In this document: in pieces, positions 18,441 through 27,702 of the stretch
How positions within the stretch are numbered: the stretch's first letter is position 1
How the letters are laid out: each line of letters begins with the position of its first letter
From: Micromonospora sp. FIMYZ51
GTDB taxonomy: Bacteria; Actinomycetota; Actinomycetes; Mycobacteriales; Micromonosporaceae
NCBI RefSeq assembly: GCF_038246755.1
Contig: NZ_CP134706.1
Span: forward strand, 5,208,001-5,272,000
Direction: 5' to 3'
DNA: 64,000 nt
The notes under the pieces: model-generated
What the model was told of the DNA's origin: nothing
The model's input: only the letters and a program-made list of their open reading frames with translations
The model's database searches: none
Translations under genes and position numbers: made by a program

Positions 18441-18556
18441 CCCGGCAGGCTGAGCGGCTGACCCCACCCCGGCAGGCTGAGCTGCCGATCCCGCCCCGGC
18501 AGGCTGAGCGGCTGATCCTGCCCTGGCAGGCTGAGCGGCTGATCCTGCCCGGCAGG
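18441..18556. repeat. Array of about four 27-bp tandem repeats (GGCAGGCTGAGCGGCTGATC)
   Basis: GGCAGGCTGAG occurs at 18444, 18471, 18498 and 18525, followed by a truncated GGCAGG at 18551. Each GGCAGG can pair with the CCTGCC before the next unit, so the array is a series of small hairpins directly after a stop codon. It may serve as a terminator. There are no spacers, so it is not a CRISPR. Confidence 0.8.
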
Positions 18557-18667
18557 AAACGGTCGGGGCATATTTCCGAAACGTTATCCGGTCGACCGCC
18601 CGCGACGATCGCCGCTCCCGTACGCTTGCCGCGCTGCTCCGCGTGGGGCGGTGCGACAGGGAGCGCG

Positions 18668-19606
18668 ATGCGAAGCTTTGCGATCGCGGCACTGCGGGAA
18701 CCCCCCTTCTCCAGCCTCCGACACGACGATACGGAGCGCGTCGCTGGGGAGAGTGCGGACTGGGCGCAGAGTCTTGGCCTGATCAGTAACGGTCACCGCC
18801 TGCGTCGGGCCGATGCCGCTGGGCTCGCCGGACGGGCCTGCCCGCAGGCGCCGCTGGACGGGCTACGACTACTTACCGACCTGATCTCCTGGCTGTTCGT
18901 GATGGACGACGCCTGCGACGAGGACGGCCTGGGCAGCGATCCGACCCGGCTGGCACCCGCCGTGGCGGACCTGCTGGACGTGCTCGACAACCAACGCGGG
19001 CGGGTTCCGGTGCCGGCCCGGGCCGCCGGCCCGTTGGCTCCCGCCCTGGCCGATCTGTGTCGGCGCATCCGCGCCCACCGCCGACCGGCCGTGTTGCTGC
19101 GCTTCACCGCCGGCATGCGCGAGTACCTGCTCGCGCTCCTGTGGGAGGCGGCCAACCGGGAGCACGACCGGATCCCGCCGGTAGCCGAATACGTCCAGTT
19201 GCGCCGGCACACCGGTGCCGTCTACCCCAGCCTCACCCTCACGGACCTGGCTTCGAACGGTTTTCCGCCGGCCGCCCGTCGGGCCGAACCGGGTTGGGCC
19301 ACGCTGGAGTCGCTCGTCGTGGACCTGGTCTGCTGGTGCAACGACGTCTTCTCCTATCGCAAGGAGCACCGGGTCCGGCCCGACGCGCATAATCTGATCA
19401 CCGTGCTGACCCGGGAACTCGGCGACGAGTCGCTGGCGCTACGGGCCGCCGCCGACCGGTTCAACGAGCGGCTCGGCGCGTACCTGAGCACCGAGCAGCG
19501 GCTGTTGGTCACCCACGGTGACGCGGTACGGCCGGCGTTGGCGGCCCGGCGGAACTGGATTCGGGCCACCTACGACTGGTCTCGGGCGGCGGAACGGTAC
19601 GCCTGA
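18668..19606 (+). CDS. Class I terpene synthase (sesquiterpene cyclase-like)
   Basis: A protein of 312 residues. The Asp-rich metal-binding motif DDACD sits at residues 80-84 and the second motif NDVFSYRKE (NSE triad) at 225-233, both needed to bind three Mg ions and the diphosphate of the isoprenoid substrate. Length and all-alpha character fit bacterial sesquiterpene or monoterpene cyclases. The product cannot be predicted. ATG 18668 has GGGAG 4 nt upstream. No prenyltransferase or P450 flanks it; the next gene is an acyl-CoA synthetase, so it looks like a lone synthase. Confidence 0.9.
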   Translation: MRSFAIAALREPPFSSLRHDDTERVAGESADWAQSLGLISNGHRLRRADAAGLAGRACPQAPLDGLRLLTDLISWLFVMDDACDEDGLGSDPTRLAPAVADLLDVLDNQRGRVPVPARAAGPLAPALADLCRRIRAHRRPAVLLRFTAGMREYLLALLWEAANREHDRIPPVAEYVQLRRHTGAVYPSLTLTDLASNGFPPAARRAEPGWATLESLVVDLVCWCNDVFSYRKEHRVRPDAHNLITVLTRELGDESLALRAAADRFNERLGAYLSTEQRLLVTHGDAVRPALAARRNWIRATYDWSRAAERYA

Positions 19607-19743
19607 GGGAAGCGTTTGCCTGGCCGGAACGGCCGTTGATGATCGCTGGGGGTGGCCGATGCCCCCGACGCAGGCAATACTCTTCGGTAACGCATACCTA
19701 CGTGACGACCGTCACGCCTCCACCCCCGAAGGCGGCTACAGCG

Positions 19744-21567
19744 ATGGCTCTCGATGTACCGTACCGTTCCATTCCTGACATGTTCCTCAAGCGCGTGGCG
19801 GCGACCCCCGACCGCCGCGCCTTTGCCCACCCCGGGCCTGATGACTCGCCGGTCTGGCTGACCTGGGCGCAGGTCGCCCAACGGGCCAAGGCGATCGCCG
19901 CCGGCCTGCACGGCCTGGGCGTCGGTCAGGAGGATCCGGTGGCGATCCTGGCCAGCACCCGGCTGGAGTGGGTGCTCGCCGATTTCGGCATCATGTGCGC
20001 CAGCGGCTCCACCACCACCGTGTACCCGACCACCGAGCCGCAGGACGCCATATACATCCTCGCCGACTCCGGCTCGAAGGTGCTGTTCGCGGAGGACCCG
20101 GGCCAGGCGGCGAAGATCGCCGGGGCGGCACTGCCCGCGCTGACCCACGTGGTCCTCTTCGACGGCGCCGCCGATCCGGCCGCCGCGGTCCCCCAGCTGA
20201 CCCTGGCCGAGTTGGAGGAGCAGGGCGCCCGCCGGCTCGCCGAGGACCCGGAACTGATCGACCGGCTGGTGGCCGGCATCGGCCCGGAGCACCTGGCCAC
20301 CCTGATCTACACCTCCGGCACCACCGGGCGTCCCAAGGGCGTCGAGCTGCTGCACGGCGGCTGGTGCTGGGAGGGCGTGGCGCAGGAGGCGATGGGGCTG
20401 CTGCGCGAGGACGACCTCCAGTACCTCTGGTTGCCGCTGTCCCACTCGTTCGGCAAGACCCTGCTCTGCGGCACCACCCACGTCGGCATGCCCACCTACG
20501 TCGACGGCCGGGTGGACAAGCTCGTCGAACTCCTCTCGGTGGTCCGGCCGACGCTCATGTGCGGAGCGCCCCGGGTCTTCGAGAAGGTCTACAACAAGTC
20601 GGTGACCACCGCGCGCGACGCCGGTGGCGCCAAGGCCAAGATCTTCGCCTGGGCCGTCGGGGTGGGCAAGGAGAAGGTCGCCCTGGAGCAGGCCGGCAAG
20701 CCGGTACCGGGCGGGCTGAAGCTCAAGTACGCGGTGGCCGAGAAGCTGGTCTTCAGCAAGCTTCAGGCCCGCCTCGGCGGGCGGATGCGGGTGCTGGTTT
20801 CCGGCGCCGCCCCGCTCAGCCCCGAGATCGCCACCTTCTTCTCCGCGGCGAACCTGCCGATCTCCGAGGGTTACGGGCTCACCGAATCCAGCGCCGGCAA
20901 CTTCGTCAACCCGCCGGAGGCGATTCGGATCGGCACCGTCGGCCGGGCAATGGGCGACCTGGAGTGCCGCATCGACACCGACGGGGAGGTCCTGATCAAG
21001 GGTCGGCCGGTGATGCGCGGCTACCACAACCTGCCGGAGGAGACCGCCGCCGCGTTCACCGAGGACGGCTTCTTCCGTACCGGTGACATCGGCAGCCTCG
21101 ACGACGACGGCTACCTGCGGATCACCGACCGGAAGAAGGACCTGGTCAAGACCTCCGGCGGCAAGTACGTCGCGCCCTCGCACATCGAGGGGATGTTCAA
21201 GGCGACCTGCCCGTACACCTCCCAGGCGGTGGTCATCGGCCAGGCCCGCAACTACTGCACCATGCTCGTCACCCTGGACCCGGACGCCATCACCGGCTGG
21301 GCCGCCGGCACCCCGCTGGAGGGCCGTCCGTACGCCGAGATCGTCGCCTCGCCGGAGGCGCAGGCCATGGTCGAGGAGTACGTCGCCCAGCTGAACAGCA
21401 AGCTCAACCGCTGGGAGACCATCAAGAAGGTCACCATCCTGCCCCGCGACCTGACCATCGAGGACGGCGAGATCACCCCGTCGCTGAAGATCAAGCGCCG
21501 TGGGGTGGAGAGCAACTTCTCCGCCGAGATCGACAAGATGTACGCCGGCACGGTCGCCGAGATCTGA
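19744..21567 (+). CDS. Long-chain fatty-acid-CoA ligase (AMP-dependent synthetase)
   Basis: A protein of 607 residues of the ANL superfamily. The ATP-binding P-loop is YTSGTTGRPKGVE, then GYGLTESSAGNF, the adenylation signature TGDIGSLDDDGYLRITDRKKDL, and the C-terminal catalytic lysine region at ITPSLKIKRRGVE. This is the bacterial FadD15-like long-chain type, which activates fatty acids for lipid synthesis or degradation. I chose ATG 19744 (MALDVPYRSI); GTG 19702 is an in-frame alternative 14 codons upstream. Followed by a convergent gene. Confidence 0.93.
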   Translation: MALDVPYRSIPDMFLKRVAATPDRRAFAHPGPDDSPVWLTWAQVAQRAKAIAAGLHGLGVGQEDPVAILASTRLEWVLADFGIMCASGSTTTVYPTTEPQDAIYILADSGSKVLFAEDPGQAAKIAGAALPALTHVVLFDGAADPAAAVPQLTLAELEEQGARRLAEDPELIDRLVAGIGPEHLATLIYTSGTTGRPKGVELLHGGWCWEGVAQEAMGLLREDDLQYLWLPLSHSFGKTLLCGTTHVGMPTYVDGRVDKLVELLSVVRPTLMCGAPRVFEKVYNKSVTTARDAGGAKAKIFAWAVGVGKEKVALEQAGKPVPGGLKLKYAVAEKLVFSKLQARLGGRMRVLVSGAAPLSPEIATFFSAANLPISEGYGLTESSAGNFVNPPEAIRIGTVGRAMGDLECRIDTDGEVLIKGRPVMRGYHNLPEETAAAFTEDGFFRTGDIGSLDDDGYLRITDRKKDLVKTSGGKYVAPSHIEGMFKATCPYTSQAVVIGQARNYCTMLVTLDPDAITGWAAGTPLEGRPYAEIVASPEAQAMVEEYVAQLNSKLNRWETIKKVTILPRDLTIEDGEITPSLKIKRRGVESNFSAEIDKMYAGTVAEI

Positions 21568-21628
21568 CGCCCCGCCGCCACGTTCCCGGCCCCGCTCCCG
21601 ACCTCGGGGGCGGGGCCGGGGCGTGCCG

Positions 21629-22945
21629 TCACAGGTGCTGTCCCCGCCAGGTGGTCTGCTCCGCCTCGGCGGCGAGTTGCTCGGCCATCGCCACCTCGCG
21701 GACCTGCCGGCGCAACGGCGCGTCCACCACCGTCTGCGCCACGATCGTCGTCAGCACGACGGCCGTGAGCAGCCCCAAGGCCGCTAGTTCCGGCACCCGG
21801 GCGGCCACCGGCAGCAGCAGCACCAGCACGGCCACTCCGGCGATCGTCGGCCAGCGCCACACCCGCAGCGCCCGCCAGCCGAGCGCCACCAGGGTCAGCA
21901 GGTAGAGCGCGGCCCCGCCGTGCAGCACCAGCAACTCGAACCCGGGCAGCAGGTCACCGGCCGGGTTCACCGGCTCGGCGGTACCGGTGAGCAGCCGTTT
22001 CAGCCCCAGGGCAAACAGGATCGGGCCGGCCACCAGCGGCAGGTGCAGGTAGGTGTAGGCGTCGCGGGCCAGCGCGGACCGGGCCTTCGGCTCCCGGGTG
22101 CGGTGCAGCGCCTGTTCCAGGGCCAGCGCCAGGGTGTCGAAGTACGCCCACCACAGCGCGGCGACCACCGCCACGCCGAGCAACCCCGAGATGATCACCA
22201 GCCAGTTCAGCGGCAACTCGACGACGAAGCCGGCGCCCAGCCCGAGCGCGATGATCGTCTCGCCGAGCGCCACCAGCACGATCTGGGCGTGCCGCTCCGC
22301 CCAGTGCCCGGCCGAGAGCAGCGTTCCGCCGGTACCGCTCAGGAACAGGGCTGTCCCGTACTCGACGACGAGCGCGACGATCCACAGCGTCAGCCGCAGC
22401 CCGATCTCCCACGTCTCGCCGGCCAGTCGCTGCGGCAGCAGCGCGGCGGCGAGGACCAACCCGCCGACCAGCAACCCCCGACTGGACACGAGCACGACCA
22501 CGAAGCGGCGACGCCGCTCGCGGTCGCCGCTGGCCAGCCAGCCGAGGACCGCCACCTGGAGGGCGCGGACCAGGAAGTAGCACATCGCGAAGACCAGCGG
22601 CCCGGACAGCCCGCCGGGTTGGCTGCGGAACGCCTGCGGCATGGCCAGGGTGAACACGAACGCCCCGGCCACGGTGGCGAACGCGACGAAGGGCAGGACG
22701 CCCTGGTCGGTGCGGACCAGGTTGCCGATCACCACGAAGCCGCTCCAGGCCCACCAGAGCAGGCCCAGCACGACCAGGCACTGGACCAGCCCGCGCGGCG
22801 TGGCGTTACCGGCGGTGAGCGTGGTGACCTGGATGAAGGCGAAGACGAATACCAGGTCGTAGAAGAGTTCCAGGCGGGTCGCGCGGGACCCGGGGGCGCT
22901 GGGTTGCACGCCGCGCGACAAGCGTATTCCCCTGACGTCGCCCAC
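21629..22945 (-). CDS. ltrA: Low-temperature-requirement A (LtrA) family membrane protein
   Basis: A protein of 438 residues with about ten hydrophobic segments. The family hallmark RLELFYDLVFVFAFIQ lies near the N-terminus, and HAQIVLVALGETIIALGLG in the middle is also typical. The function is not established; LtrA proteins were named from a Listeria cold-growth phenotype. Start GTG 22945 is preceded by CAGACT and 6 nt, possibly leaderless. A single gene convergent with the acyl-CoA synthetase. Confidence 0.88.
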   Translation of the reverse strand: MGDVRGIRLSRGVQPSAPGSRATRLELFYDLVFVFAFIQVTTLTAGNATPRGLVQCLVVLGLLWWAWSGFVVIGNLVRTDQGVLPFVAFATVAGAFVFTLAMPQAFRSQPGGLSGPLVFAMCYFLVRALQVAVLGWLASGDRERRRRFVVVLVSSRGLLVGGLVLAAALLPQRLAGETWEIGLRLTLWIVALVVEYGTALFLSGTGGTLLSAGHWAERHAQIVLVALGETIIALGLGAGFVVELPLNWLVIISGLLGVAVVAALWWAYFDTLALALEQALHRTREPKARSALARDAYTYLHLPLVAGPILFALGLKRLLTGTAEPVNPAGDLLPGFELLVLHGGAALYLLTLVALGWRALRVWRWPTIAGVAVLVLLLPVAARVPELAALGLLTAVVLTTIVAQTVVDAPLRRQVREVAMAEQLAAEAEQTTWRGQHL

Positions 22946-23003
22946 CCCGGCAGTCTGCCCGCCACCGGCGACGGTCGCGGTGGATCAGCCGAACCGGGCC
23001 CGG

Positions 23004-24461
23004 TCAGGCGATGACGCTTGGCTCCCGCCACCGGGGCACCCCGGCGCGGTCCAGGTCGTAGCGGACTGCGGCGATCCGCCCGACCGCCTCGACCAGGTCG
23101 CCGGCGGGCAGGGTGAAGGGCAGTCGCAGGAAGCGTTCCAGGGTGCCGTCCAGGCCGAACCGGGGACCCGGCGCCAGCCGTACGCCGACCTCCTCGGCCG
23201 CCCGCGCCAGCGCGCTGGAGATCGGCCCGTCCAGCTCGGCCCAGAGCGTCACCCCACCGCGCGGCACGGTGACCCGCCACTCCGGCAGCCGCTCGGCCAG
23301 CGCGCCGAGCAGCGCGTCGCGCTGCATCGCGAGCTGTGCCCGGCGGGCCGCCACGATGGCCGGCGCGGCGGCCAGCAGGTGCACCGCGACCAACTGGTCC
23401 AGCACCGGGCTGGCCATGTCCACCCCGACCCGCGCCGCCGCCAGCCGCTGCACCTGCGGCGCGGAGGCACGGATCCAGCCGATCCGCAGCCCACCCCAGT
23501 ACGGCTTGCTCATCCCGCCGATGCTTACCACCCGGCAGTGCCGGTCGAAGCTCGCCGTCGGCGGCGGCAGCTCGGTGCCGTCCAACGGCAGGTCCACGAA
23601 CGATTCGTCGATCACCAGGTCGGTGCCGACCGCGTGCGCGGTGGCCACCAGCCGTTCCCGCAGCGCCGCCGGCATCAGGTGACCTGTCGGGTTCTGAAAG
23701 TCGGGGATCAGGTACGCCAGCCGTGGGCGTACCTGTCGGAGGGAACCGAGCAGCAGGTCGGCATCCCACCCGCTGGGGTCGGCGGCCAGGCCGTGGGTGG
23801 TGATCCGGGCCCGCCGGGCGGCCAGCGCGGCGAGCGCGTTGGGGTAGCTGGGCGACTCGACCAGGACGCTGCCGCCCGGCGCGAGCCCCAACCGCAGCAC
23901 CAGGTCCAGTGCGTGCTGGGTGCCGTTGGTGACCATGATCTGGTCCGGGGAGGTGGGCAGGCCACGGGCGGTGTACGCCTGGGCGACCGCCTCCCGCAAC
24001 TCGATGATGCCGATCGGGTGGTATCCCGCGCCGCCGAGGTGGCGGGGCAGGTCCTCGGCGGCTGCCCGGGCGGCCGGCAGCAGTTCGGGCGGGGCGGCCA
24101 GGGCGGCCACGCCGAGGTCGAGCATCTCCCGGTCGTCGATCGGGGTCCAGAGCCCGTTGGGTGCCACCCGGTGCGTGCCCGGCAGCATCGTCCAGCTGCC
24201 CGCCCCCCGCCGGCTGGCCAGGTGCCCGCTGTCGCGCAGCTCGCGGTAGGCGGCGGTGACGGTGGTCCGGCTGATCCGCAACGCCTCGGCCAGGTCCCGC
24301 TCGGCCGGCAGGCGTACGCCCAACGGCAGCCGGCCGTCGGCGAGCAGGCCGCGGACGGCGCCGGCCAACGCCGCGTAGTCCGGGCTGCGCCGGCGGCCGG
24401 GCAGCGCGTGCCACTGCCCGAGCAGTCGAGCCAATTGGACCCCGCGCACCTGACTTGTCAT
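23004..24461 (-). CDS. MocR-type regulator (GntR winged helix fused to an aminotransferase-like domain)
   Basis: A protein of 485 residues. Residues about 25-90 form a GntR winged helix (LPLGVRLPAERDLAEALRIS...TVTAAYRELRDSGHL). The rest is a fold-type I aminotransferase-like domain with NGTQHALDLVLRLGL, IPDFQNPTGHLMP and the PLP lysine in SIGGMSKPYWGGLRIG. MocR proteins sense PLP or an amino compound. ATG 24461 has GGGGAG 5 nt upstream; GTG 24467 is alternative. Divergent from a YczE-like membrane protein, a pairing known for the YczR branch, so it most likely controls that gene. Confidence 0.93.
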   Translation of the reverse strand: MTSQVRGVQLARLLGQWHALPGRRRSPDYAALAGAVRGLLADGRLPLGVRLPAERDLAEALRISRTTVTAAYRELRDSGHLASRRGAGSWTMLPGTHRVAPNGLWTPIDDREMLDLGVAALAAPPELLPAARAAAEDLPRHLGGAGYHPIGIIELREAVAQAYTARGLPTSPDQIMVTNGTQHALDLVLRLGLAPGGSVLVESPSYPNALAALAARRARITTHGLAADPSGWDADLLLGSLRQVRPRLAYLIPDFQNPTGHLMPAALRERLVATAHAVGTDLVIDESFVDLPLDGTELPPPTASFDRHCRVVSIGGMSKPYWGGLRIGWIRASAPQVQRLAAARVGVDMASPVLDQLVAVHLLAAAPAIVAARRAQLAMQRDALLGALAERLPEWRVTVPRGGVTLWAELDGPISSALARAAEEVGVRLAPGPRFGLDGTLERFLRLPFTLPAGDLVEAVGRIAAVRYDLDRAGVPRWREPSVIA

Positions 24462-24476
24462 AGCCACTCCCCCGAT

Positions 24477-24536
24477 ATTGGCTCTCTATCGAGACGCCAA
24501 TTGGCACCTAGAGTGGCACGTGTGGCATTGATTGGC
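24477..24536. promoter_or_regulatory. Cluster of ATTGGC hexamers between mocR and yczE, predicted MocR operator
   Basis: ATTGGC occurs at 24477, 24500 and 24531 and inverted (GCCAAT) at 24496; GCCAATTGGC at 24496-24505 is a perfect palindrome. A further CCAATTGG lies just inside mocR near 24431. Direct plus inverted hexamer copies around the divergent promoters are typical for MocR regulators, which bind several half-sites. A -10-like TAGAGT at 24509 lies 7 nt before the yczE start. Confidence 0.65.
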
Positions 24537-25175
24537 AACCTTCGACACCGCCCCACCCGACGCCTGACCCAACTCTTCCTGGGGCTTCTCCTCTACGGCT
24601 TCAGCATGGCGCTGATGATCCGCTCCGAACTCGGCCTGAATCCCTGGGACGTGTTCCACCAGGGGCTGTCCCAGCTGACCGGACTGAGCATGGGCACCGT
24701 GGTCATCGCGGTGGGCTTCCTGGTGCTGCTGGCCTGGATTCCGCTGCGCCAACGCCCCGGCCTCGGCACCCTGGCCAACGTCGTGGTGGTCGGTCTGGCC
24801 GTCGACGCCACCCTCGCCCTGATGCCGCCCGTGGAGTCGCTCGCCGTACGAGGCGCCCTGCTGGTCGCCGGCATCGTGGGCAACGGCGCGGCCACCGCGC
24901 TCTACCTCGGTGCCCGGCTCGGTCCCGGCCCCCGGGACGGCCTGATGACCGGCCTCGTCGCCCGCCGGCCCGGCTGGTCGCTGCGCCTGGTCCGCACCGT
25001 GCTGGAGGTCGGCGTACTGGCCGTGGGCGCGCTGCTGGGCGGGACGGTCGGCGCCGGCACCATCGCCTACGCCCTGGCCATCGGGCCGCTGGCCCAGCTG
25101 TTCCTGCCCTGGTTCGACGTGCCCGCGCCGGCCCGCCCGGAACCGGGGCGGATCGAGCCGACACCAGCCGGATGA
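24522..25175 (+). CDS. YczE/YitT-like integral membrane protein
   Basis: A protein of 217 residues with five hydrophobic segments: RLTQLFLGLLLYGFSMALMI, VVIAVGFLVLLAWIPL, LANVVVVGLAVDATLALM, ALLVAGIVGNGAATALYLGA and VLEVGVLAVGALLGGTVGAG. ELGLNPWDVFHQGLS and LGPGPRDGLMTGL are characteristic of YczE. GTG 24522 is preceded by TAGAGT and 7 nt, a leaderless start. YczE proteins next to MocR regulators are proposed transporters of an unknown compound; that is literature inference. Confidence 0.88.
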   Translation: MALIGNLRHRPTRRLTQLFLGLLLYGFSMALMIRSELGLNPWDVFHQGLSQLTGLSMGTVVIAVGFLVLLAWIPLRQRPGLGTLANVVVVGLAVDATLALMPPVESLAVRGALLVAGIVGNGAATALYLGARLGPGPRDGLMTGLVARRPGWSLRLVRTVLEVGVLAVGALLGGTVGAGTIAYALAIGPLAQLFLPWFDVPAPARPEPGRIEPTPAG

Positions 25176-25334
25176 GCGGGCGCGCCGAAGCCGGCAACCC
25201 AGCGCCACGAACGCCGGCCGATCGGGTCAGCACCGGCCGTCGCCGATCAGCCGTACGCAACCATCCGGTCACGAGCCGTCGTGATGGGGTAGCCGGTATT
25301 TTCCTGAAGCCACCTCGCCCGGCAGAATCTCCAC

Positions 25335-25796
25335 ATGGGGGAGAGAACTTGGCGTCGGACCGACGCATGGATCTTCGTCTCGTTGGTGATCGCCAGTGGC
25401 GCCGGCCGGCACCGCCGGTCCCCGACCACTCGCCGCCCCGAGGGCGTACGTCTCGCCGACGTGCTCTCCACCGCCGACCACCTCGACCGGAGCATTCCCG
25501 AACGGGAGGACATCGAGGAGGCGATCCGGCGACTGCTCGGTGCCGGGCTGGTCGACGTCACCGACGGCTGGTTCCGGATCACCCCCGACGGTGAGCGGCT
25601 CTGGCGCTCCCGCCCCAGCGCCGGGCTGGCCACCACCGTCGACACCGTGCAGGGGGTGCTGACCCGCAGGTACGCACCGGGCAGCGCGGAGTGGCACCTC
25701 GACGAGGCCGAGCATGCCGCCGCCGTGCAGGAATATCTGGTCCGGTCCATCCCGATGCCCCGGCGCTCGCCCGAGGGCCACTCCGGCCGGGGCTGA
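25335..25796 (+). CDS. Hypothetical protein, winged-helix-like, 153 residues
   Basis: Residues about 38-90 (GVRLADVLSTADHLDRSIPEREDIEEAIRRLLGAGLVDV...WFRITPDGERLW) have the helix-helix-beta-hairpin look of a winged helix similar to PadR/MarR-like or structural wHTH domains. The N-terminus before it and the C-terminal tail are polar. No ligand or catalytic residues are seen. It stands alone on the plus strand between yczE and the convergent hisF, so its target is unknown. Confidence 0.7.
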   Translation: MGERTWRRTDAWIFVSLVIASGAGRHRRSPTTRRPEGVRLADVLSTADHLDRSIPEREDIEEAIRRLLGAGLVDVTDGWFRITPDGERLWRSRPSAGLATTVDTVQGVLTRRYAPGSAEWHLDEAEHAAAVQEYLVRSIPMPRRSPEGHSGRG

Positions 25797-25808
25797 CCGG
25801 GCCCGTCG

Positions 25809-26576
25809 TCACCGGACCGGGTGACCCGCCCCGCGCAGCGCGTCCTTGACCTGGCCGACGGTCAGCTCACCGAAGTGGAAGACGCTTGCCGCCAGCACCG
25901 CATCGGCGCCCGCGCCGATCGCCGGCGGAAAGTGCGCCACCTCGCCCGCGCCGCCGCTGGCCACCACCGGCACGTCGACCACCCGGCGCACCGCGGCGAT
26001 CAGTTCCAGGTCGAAACCGGCCTTGGTGCCGTCGGCGTCCATCGAGTTGAGCAGGATCTCCCCGGCGCCCAGTTCCGCCCCGCGCCGCGCCCACCACACC
26101 GCGTCCAGCCCGGTGCCGCGCCGGCCGCCGTGGGTGGTGACCTCGAAGCCGCTGGGGGTGGTGCCGGCCGGCGCGCGTCGCACGTCAAGCGAGAGCACCA
26201 GCACCTGCCGGCCGAATCGGTCCGCGATCTCCGCGATCAGCTCGGGCCGGGCGATCGCCGCGGTGTTCACCCCGACCTTGTCGGCACCCGCCCGCAGCAG
26301 GGTGTCCACGTCGCCCACCGCCCGGACGCCCCCGCCCACGGTCAGCGGGATGAAGACCGACTCCGCGGTACGCCGGACCACGTCGAGCATCGTGCCCCGG
26401 TCGCTCGACGAGGCGGTGACGTCCAGGAAGGTCAACTCGTCCGCGCCCGCCCGGTCGTACGCCGCCGCCAGTTCGACCGGGTCGCCGGCATCCCGCAGGT
26501 CGAGGAAGTTGACGCCCTTCACCACGCGCCCCGCGTCCACGTCGAGACAGGGAATCACCCGCACCGCCACCGTCAT
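25809..26576 (-). CDS. hisF: Imidazole glycerol phosphate synthase cyclase subunit
   Basis: A protein of 255 residues with a complete TIM barrel. [17 protein letters not shown] holds the first catalytic Asp and the second is in the [13 protein letters not shown] region. Together with HisH it converts PRFAR and ammonia to IGP and AICAR. It is last in the his operon, one base after the priA stop, though hisH is separated from it by priA and a small membrane gene. Confidence 0.97.
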   Translation of the reverse strand: MTVAVRVIPCLDVDAGRVVKGVNFLDLRDAGDPVELAAAYDRAGADELTFLDVTASSSDRGTMLDVVRRTAESVFIPLTVGGGVRAVGDVDTLLRAGADKVGVNTAAIARPELIAEIADRFGRQVLVLSLDVRRAPAGTTPSGFEVTTHGGRRGTGLDAVWWARRGAELGAGEILLNSMDADGTKAGFDLELIAAVRRVVDVPVVASGGAGEVAHFPPAIGAGADAVLAASVFHFGELTVGQVKDALRGAGHPVR

Positions 26577-26577
26577 G

Positions 26578-27330
26578 TCAGGAGCCTATCGCCGCGTCCG
26601 CCGGGCCCGCCTCGGCCAGCACGGCCAGAGCCTCGGCGACGGTGAAGGCACCGGCGTAGAGGGCCTTGCCGGAGATCACGCCCTCCACCCCGATCGGTGC
26701 CAGGGTGGCCAGCGCACGCAGGTCGTCAAGCGTCGACACGCCGCCCGAGGCGATCACCGGGGCGTCGGTCCGGGCGCAGACCTCGCGCAGCAGGTCGAGG
26801 TTCGGCCCGCGCATGGTGCCGTCCTTGGTGATGTCGGTGACCACGTACCGGGAGGCGCCGGCCTTGTCCAGCCGCTCCAGCACCTCGTACAGGTCACCAC
26901 CGTCCTGGGTCCAGCCCCGGGCCGCCAGGGTCCGGCCCCGCACGTCCAGCCCGATCGCCACCCGGTCGCCGTACTCGCCGCAGATCCGGTCGCACCACGC
27001 CGGGTCCTCCAGCGCGGCGGTGCCGATGTTCACCCGGGCGGCGCCGGTGCCCAGCGCGGCACGCAGCGAGTCGTCGTCGCGGATGCCGCCGGAGAGTTCC
27101 ACCCGCACGTCGAGGCGGCGCACCACCTCGGCGAGCAGTTCGGCGTTGGAGCCTCGGCCGAACGCGGCGTCCAGGTCGACCAGGTGGATCCACTCGGCGC
27201 CGTCGCGCTGCCACGCCAGGGCGGCCTCCAGCGGGTCGCCGTAGCTGGTCTCGCTGCCGGCGGCGCCCTGTACGAGCCGGACGGCCTGGCCGTCGGCGAC
27301 GTCCACGGCAGGCAACAGGGTGAGGCTCAC
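26578..27330 (-). CDS. priA: Bifunctional HisA/TrpF isomerase (PriA)
   Basis: A (beta/alpha)8 barrel of 250 residues. The start [20 protein letters not shown] has the catalytic base Asp and [17 protein letters not shown] carries the catalytic acid. In actinobacteria this enzyme isomerises both ProFAR (histidine) and phosphoribosyl anthranilate (tryptophan). The trp genes in this window lack trpF, which fits the dual role. It lies in the his operon between a small membrane gene and hisF. Confidence 0.93.
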   Translation of the reverse strand: MSLTLLPAVDVADGQAVRLVQGAAGSETSYGDPLEAALAWQRDGAEWIHLVDLDAAFGRGSNAELLAEVVRRLDVRVELSGGIRDDDSLRAALGTGAARVNIGTAALEDPAWCDRICGEYGDRVAIGLDVRGRTLAARGWTQDGGDLYEVLERLDKAGASRYVVTDITKDGTMRGPNLDLLREVCARTDAPVIASGGVSTLDDLRALATLAPIGVEGVISGKALYAGAFTVAEALAVLAEAGPADAAIGS

Positions 27331-27348
27331 GGGTCTTGTCCTTCCACG

Positions 27349-27672
27349 TCAGGAACGGCGGTCCAGGGCGATCACCACGATCACCGGCAGTACGAGCAGC
27401 AGCAGCAGGATCAGCATCAGGCGCAGCGCCAGGTCGGGCACGAGCAACCAGATCAGCACGAGCGCCACCAGGCTCAGCGACACGATGGTGGCCCGCTCGC
27501 CCCGGGAGTATCTCGGCAGCCGGCCGGTCCGGCCACGGCGCACCGTGGGCACCAGCCGACGGGCCAGTGCCCTGCGCCGCGCCCGCCGGGCCAGCGCGCG
27601 TTCGCGGACCGCCTGACGCCGCGCCGCCTCCGCCTCGCGGACAGCCCGACGCTGGGCTCGTTCCTTGCTCAC
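27349..27672 (-). CDS. Small membrane protein with a basic N-terminal domain, 107 residues
   Basis: The first 60 residues are extremely Arg/Ala-rich (RREAEAARRQAVRERALARRARR-like), then a hydrophobic block of about 40 residues (ATIVSLSLVALVLIWLLV, then LRLMLILLLLLVLPVIVVIAL) forms two membrane helices, ending DRRS. The basic stretch may lie on the membrane surface or bind nucleic acid. It is between hisH and priA in the his operon. No family is recognised and a role in histidine synthesis is not evident. Confidence 0.75.
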   Translation of the reverse strand: MSKERAQRRAVREAEAARRQAVRERALARRARRRALARRLVPTVRRGRTGRLPRYSRGERATIVSLSLVALVLIWLLVPDLALRLMLILLLLLVLPVIVVIALDRRS

Positions 27673-27702
27673 CGTGGCCTCCGGCCGGATCCGCCCACCG
27701 GC

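Noticed and set aside
18441..18556. CRISPR-like array
   Set aside because: The 27-bp units follow each other directly without spacers and lack cas genes nearby.
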